DNA from: an uncultured Desulfovibrio sp.
GTDB lineage: Bacteria > Desulfobacterota > Desulfovibrionia > Desulfovibrionales > Desulfovibrionaceae
Direction: 5' to 3'
DNA length: 5,441 nt
NCBI GenBank assembly: GCA_900550745.1
Contig: URTO01000155.1
Coordinates: forward strand, 1 to 5,441
The notes beneath the pieces are model-generated. The model saw only the letters and a program-made list of their open reading frames with translations, was not told the DNA's origin and did no database searches. The position numbers were made by a program, and so were the translations under genes. The stretch's first letter is position 1. Every line of letters begins with the position of its first letter. Positions 4,795 to 5,441 of this stretch are shown here, piece after piece.

Positions 4795-4839
4795 CCATCC
4801 CGGAATGTTTGTTCGGCTAGGCATTCCCGGAAGGGATGG
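4795..4839. repeat. Imperfect inverted repeat (45 bp)
   Basis: Outer arms CCATCCC (4795-4801) and GGGATGG (4833-4839), and inner arms GGAATG (4802-4807) and CATTCC (4822-4827), can pair into a 13-bp stem. One 5-base bulge (CGGAA, 4828-4832) interrupts it, and the loop is 14 bases. TCCCGGAA is also directly repeated at 4798-4805 and 4825-4832. There is no T-tract on either side, so it is not a standard terminator. It could be a structured RNA element or the footprint of a lost mobile element. Confidence 0.4.
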
Positions 4840-5081
4840 TGGGGATACGCAGGGATTCCAATGTGCCCGCCCCCGTTCAAAGCTGCCGCTCCAGCCCACC
4901 GTGGAATGATTCTCCGGCTGGAGGCGGGGACGATGGATGAAGGGGCGGGGTTTTGCCGCCGCTTAAAGGTGCGGCAGGACAAAACGGTCAGCAGGGCAAG
5001 CAGTTGGGAGCTCCGAAATGTCTCTAGCTGTCTTATAAAAGGAAACTTGCCATTCCGGGGTACTTCTTCAAGGCGCGCCTT

Positions 5082-5441
5082 TTAGTTGAGGGTGCCGTTG
5101 ACGCCTTCAACGAACCAATCCATGCTGAGCAATTCCTTGTCGGGAGGAACCGTACCCGCGGGGATGCGTTCAACGCCTTGCTGATCTTTGACGGGGCCCG
5201 TGAAGACAACGAGCTTTCCTCTCTTGATGTCGGCTTTGGCCCTGTCGGTCAGTTCGCGCACATTTTGCGGGATCATGGGGCCATAGGGGGCTATGTCCAC
5301 CACGCCGGTTTCCATGCCGTACCAGAAGGAACCGTTTTTCCACGTCCCCGCGCGGACTTGCTCTACAACCTCCTTATAGAAGGGCCCCCACGACCATATG
5401 GCGGACGTCATGTGAGCCCGTGGTGCAAAACGGGTCATATC
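5082..5441 (-). CDS. BMP-family ABC substrate-binding protein (C-terminal part)
   Basis: This is the last 119 residues of a periplasmic substrate-binding protein of the basic membrane protein family (PnrA/TmpC/Med type). In characterised members these bind purine nucleosides or related compounds and deliver them to an ABC importer. Family hallmarks near the C-terminus are visible: TSAIWSWGPFY, GTWKNGSFWYGMETGVVDIA, KRGKLVVFTGPVKDQQG, IPAGTVPPD and the closing SMDWFVEGVNG. The gene runs off the right edge of the window, so the signal peptide and the N-terminal lobe are not seen. The methionine two codons in is internal, not the start. The stop codon (TAA, 5082-5084) is touched by a 12-bp palindrome but has no clear terminator. 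Permease and ATPase genes, if linked, would lie outside the window. The family is clear; the ligand is not. Confidence 0.9.
   Translation of the reverse strand, partial: DMTRFAPRAHMTSAIWSWGPFYKEVVEQVRAGTWKNGSFWYGMETGVVDIAPYGPMIPQNVRELTDRAKADIKRGKLVVFTGPVKDQQGVERIPAGTVPPDKELLSMDWFVEGVNGTLN

Larger units (their letters stand above)
4651..5081. other. Gene-free stretch between the CRISPR array and the BMP gene
   Basis: No convincing complete gene is visible. A minus-strand open frame across 4566-4982 includes CRISPR repeats and reads like low-information GC-rich translation. Noted elements are a possible transposase-tail remnant (4664-4750), an imperfect long hairpin with CCATCCC/GGGATGG and GGAATG/CATTCC arms (4795-4839), and a 12-bp perfect palindrome AAGGCGCGCCTT (5070-5081) touching the stop codon of the BMP gene. 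I could not find a clear Rho-independent terminator for that gene. Confidence 0.5.

Noticed and set aside
4566..4982. Minus-strand 138-codon open frame
   Set aside because: It overlaps decayed CRISPR repeats, has no ribosome site, and its composition is that of random GC-rich sequence.
4957..4985. GCCGC/GCGGC hairpin considered as the terminator of the BMP gene
   Set aside because: It is about 100 bp past the stop codon, the stem is only five pairs, and no T-tract follows in the direction of transcription.

Overview
The window looks like a piece of a moderately GC-rich Gram-negative chromosome. A sulfate reducer of the Desulfovibrionaceae (Desulfovibrio/Bilophila-like) is my best guess. The basis is the Sec- and Tat-exported phosphohydrolases, strong G/C bias at third codon positions, and a type I-E-like CRISPR repeat of the GTCTTCCCC...GTGTTTC kind. 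This placement is inference; no marker gene is present.

Left part (1-3130): two minus-strand genes form a probable operon. The promoter-proximal gene (1891-3009) encodes a Tat-exported HD-domain metal-dependent phosphohydrolase. After 34 bases comes a Sec-exported alkaline phosphatase with a complete PhoA-type active site (117-1856), then a strong hairpin terminator (about 71-104). Upstream of the operon, three GYCAC half-sites recur at an exact 11-bp period, like a Pho box. Together these suggest a periplasmic phosphate-ester scavenging unit induced by phosphate starvation.

Middle part (3131-4266): mostly non-coding sequence with several short repeats. One small unrecognised gene (3652-3876, +) has its own convincing ribosome binding site and a plausible promoter. 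A coding-like frame around 4098-4266 runs directly into the CRISPR array and may be a gene fragment.

Right part (4267-5441): a short CRISPR array of seven repeats on a 61-bp period, with no cas genes and no obvious AT-rich leader in view. Its first two spacers are identical (a perfect 61-bp tandem duplication), and its last two repeats are decayed. About 430 bases without a convincing gene follow, including a 29-codon frame resembling a transposase tail. The window ends in the C-terminal part of a BMP-family (PnrA/Med-like) ABC-transporter substrate-binding protein on the minus strand, which would import nucleosides or related solutes. Its possible link with the phosphohydrolases (dephosphorylate outside, import the nucleoside) is attractive but speculative, because about 2 kb of unrelated sequence separates them.
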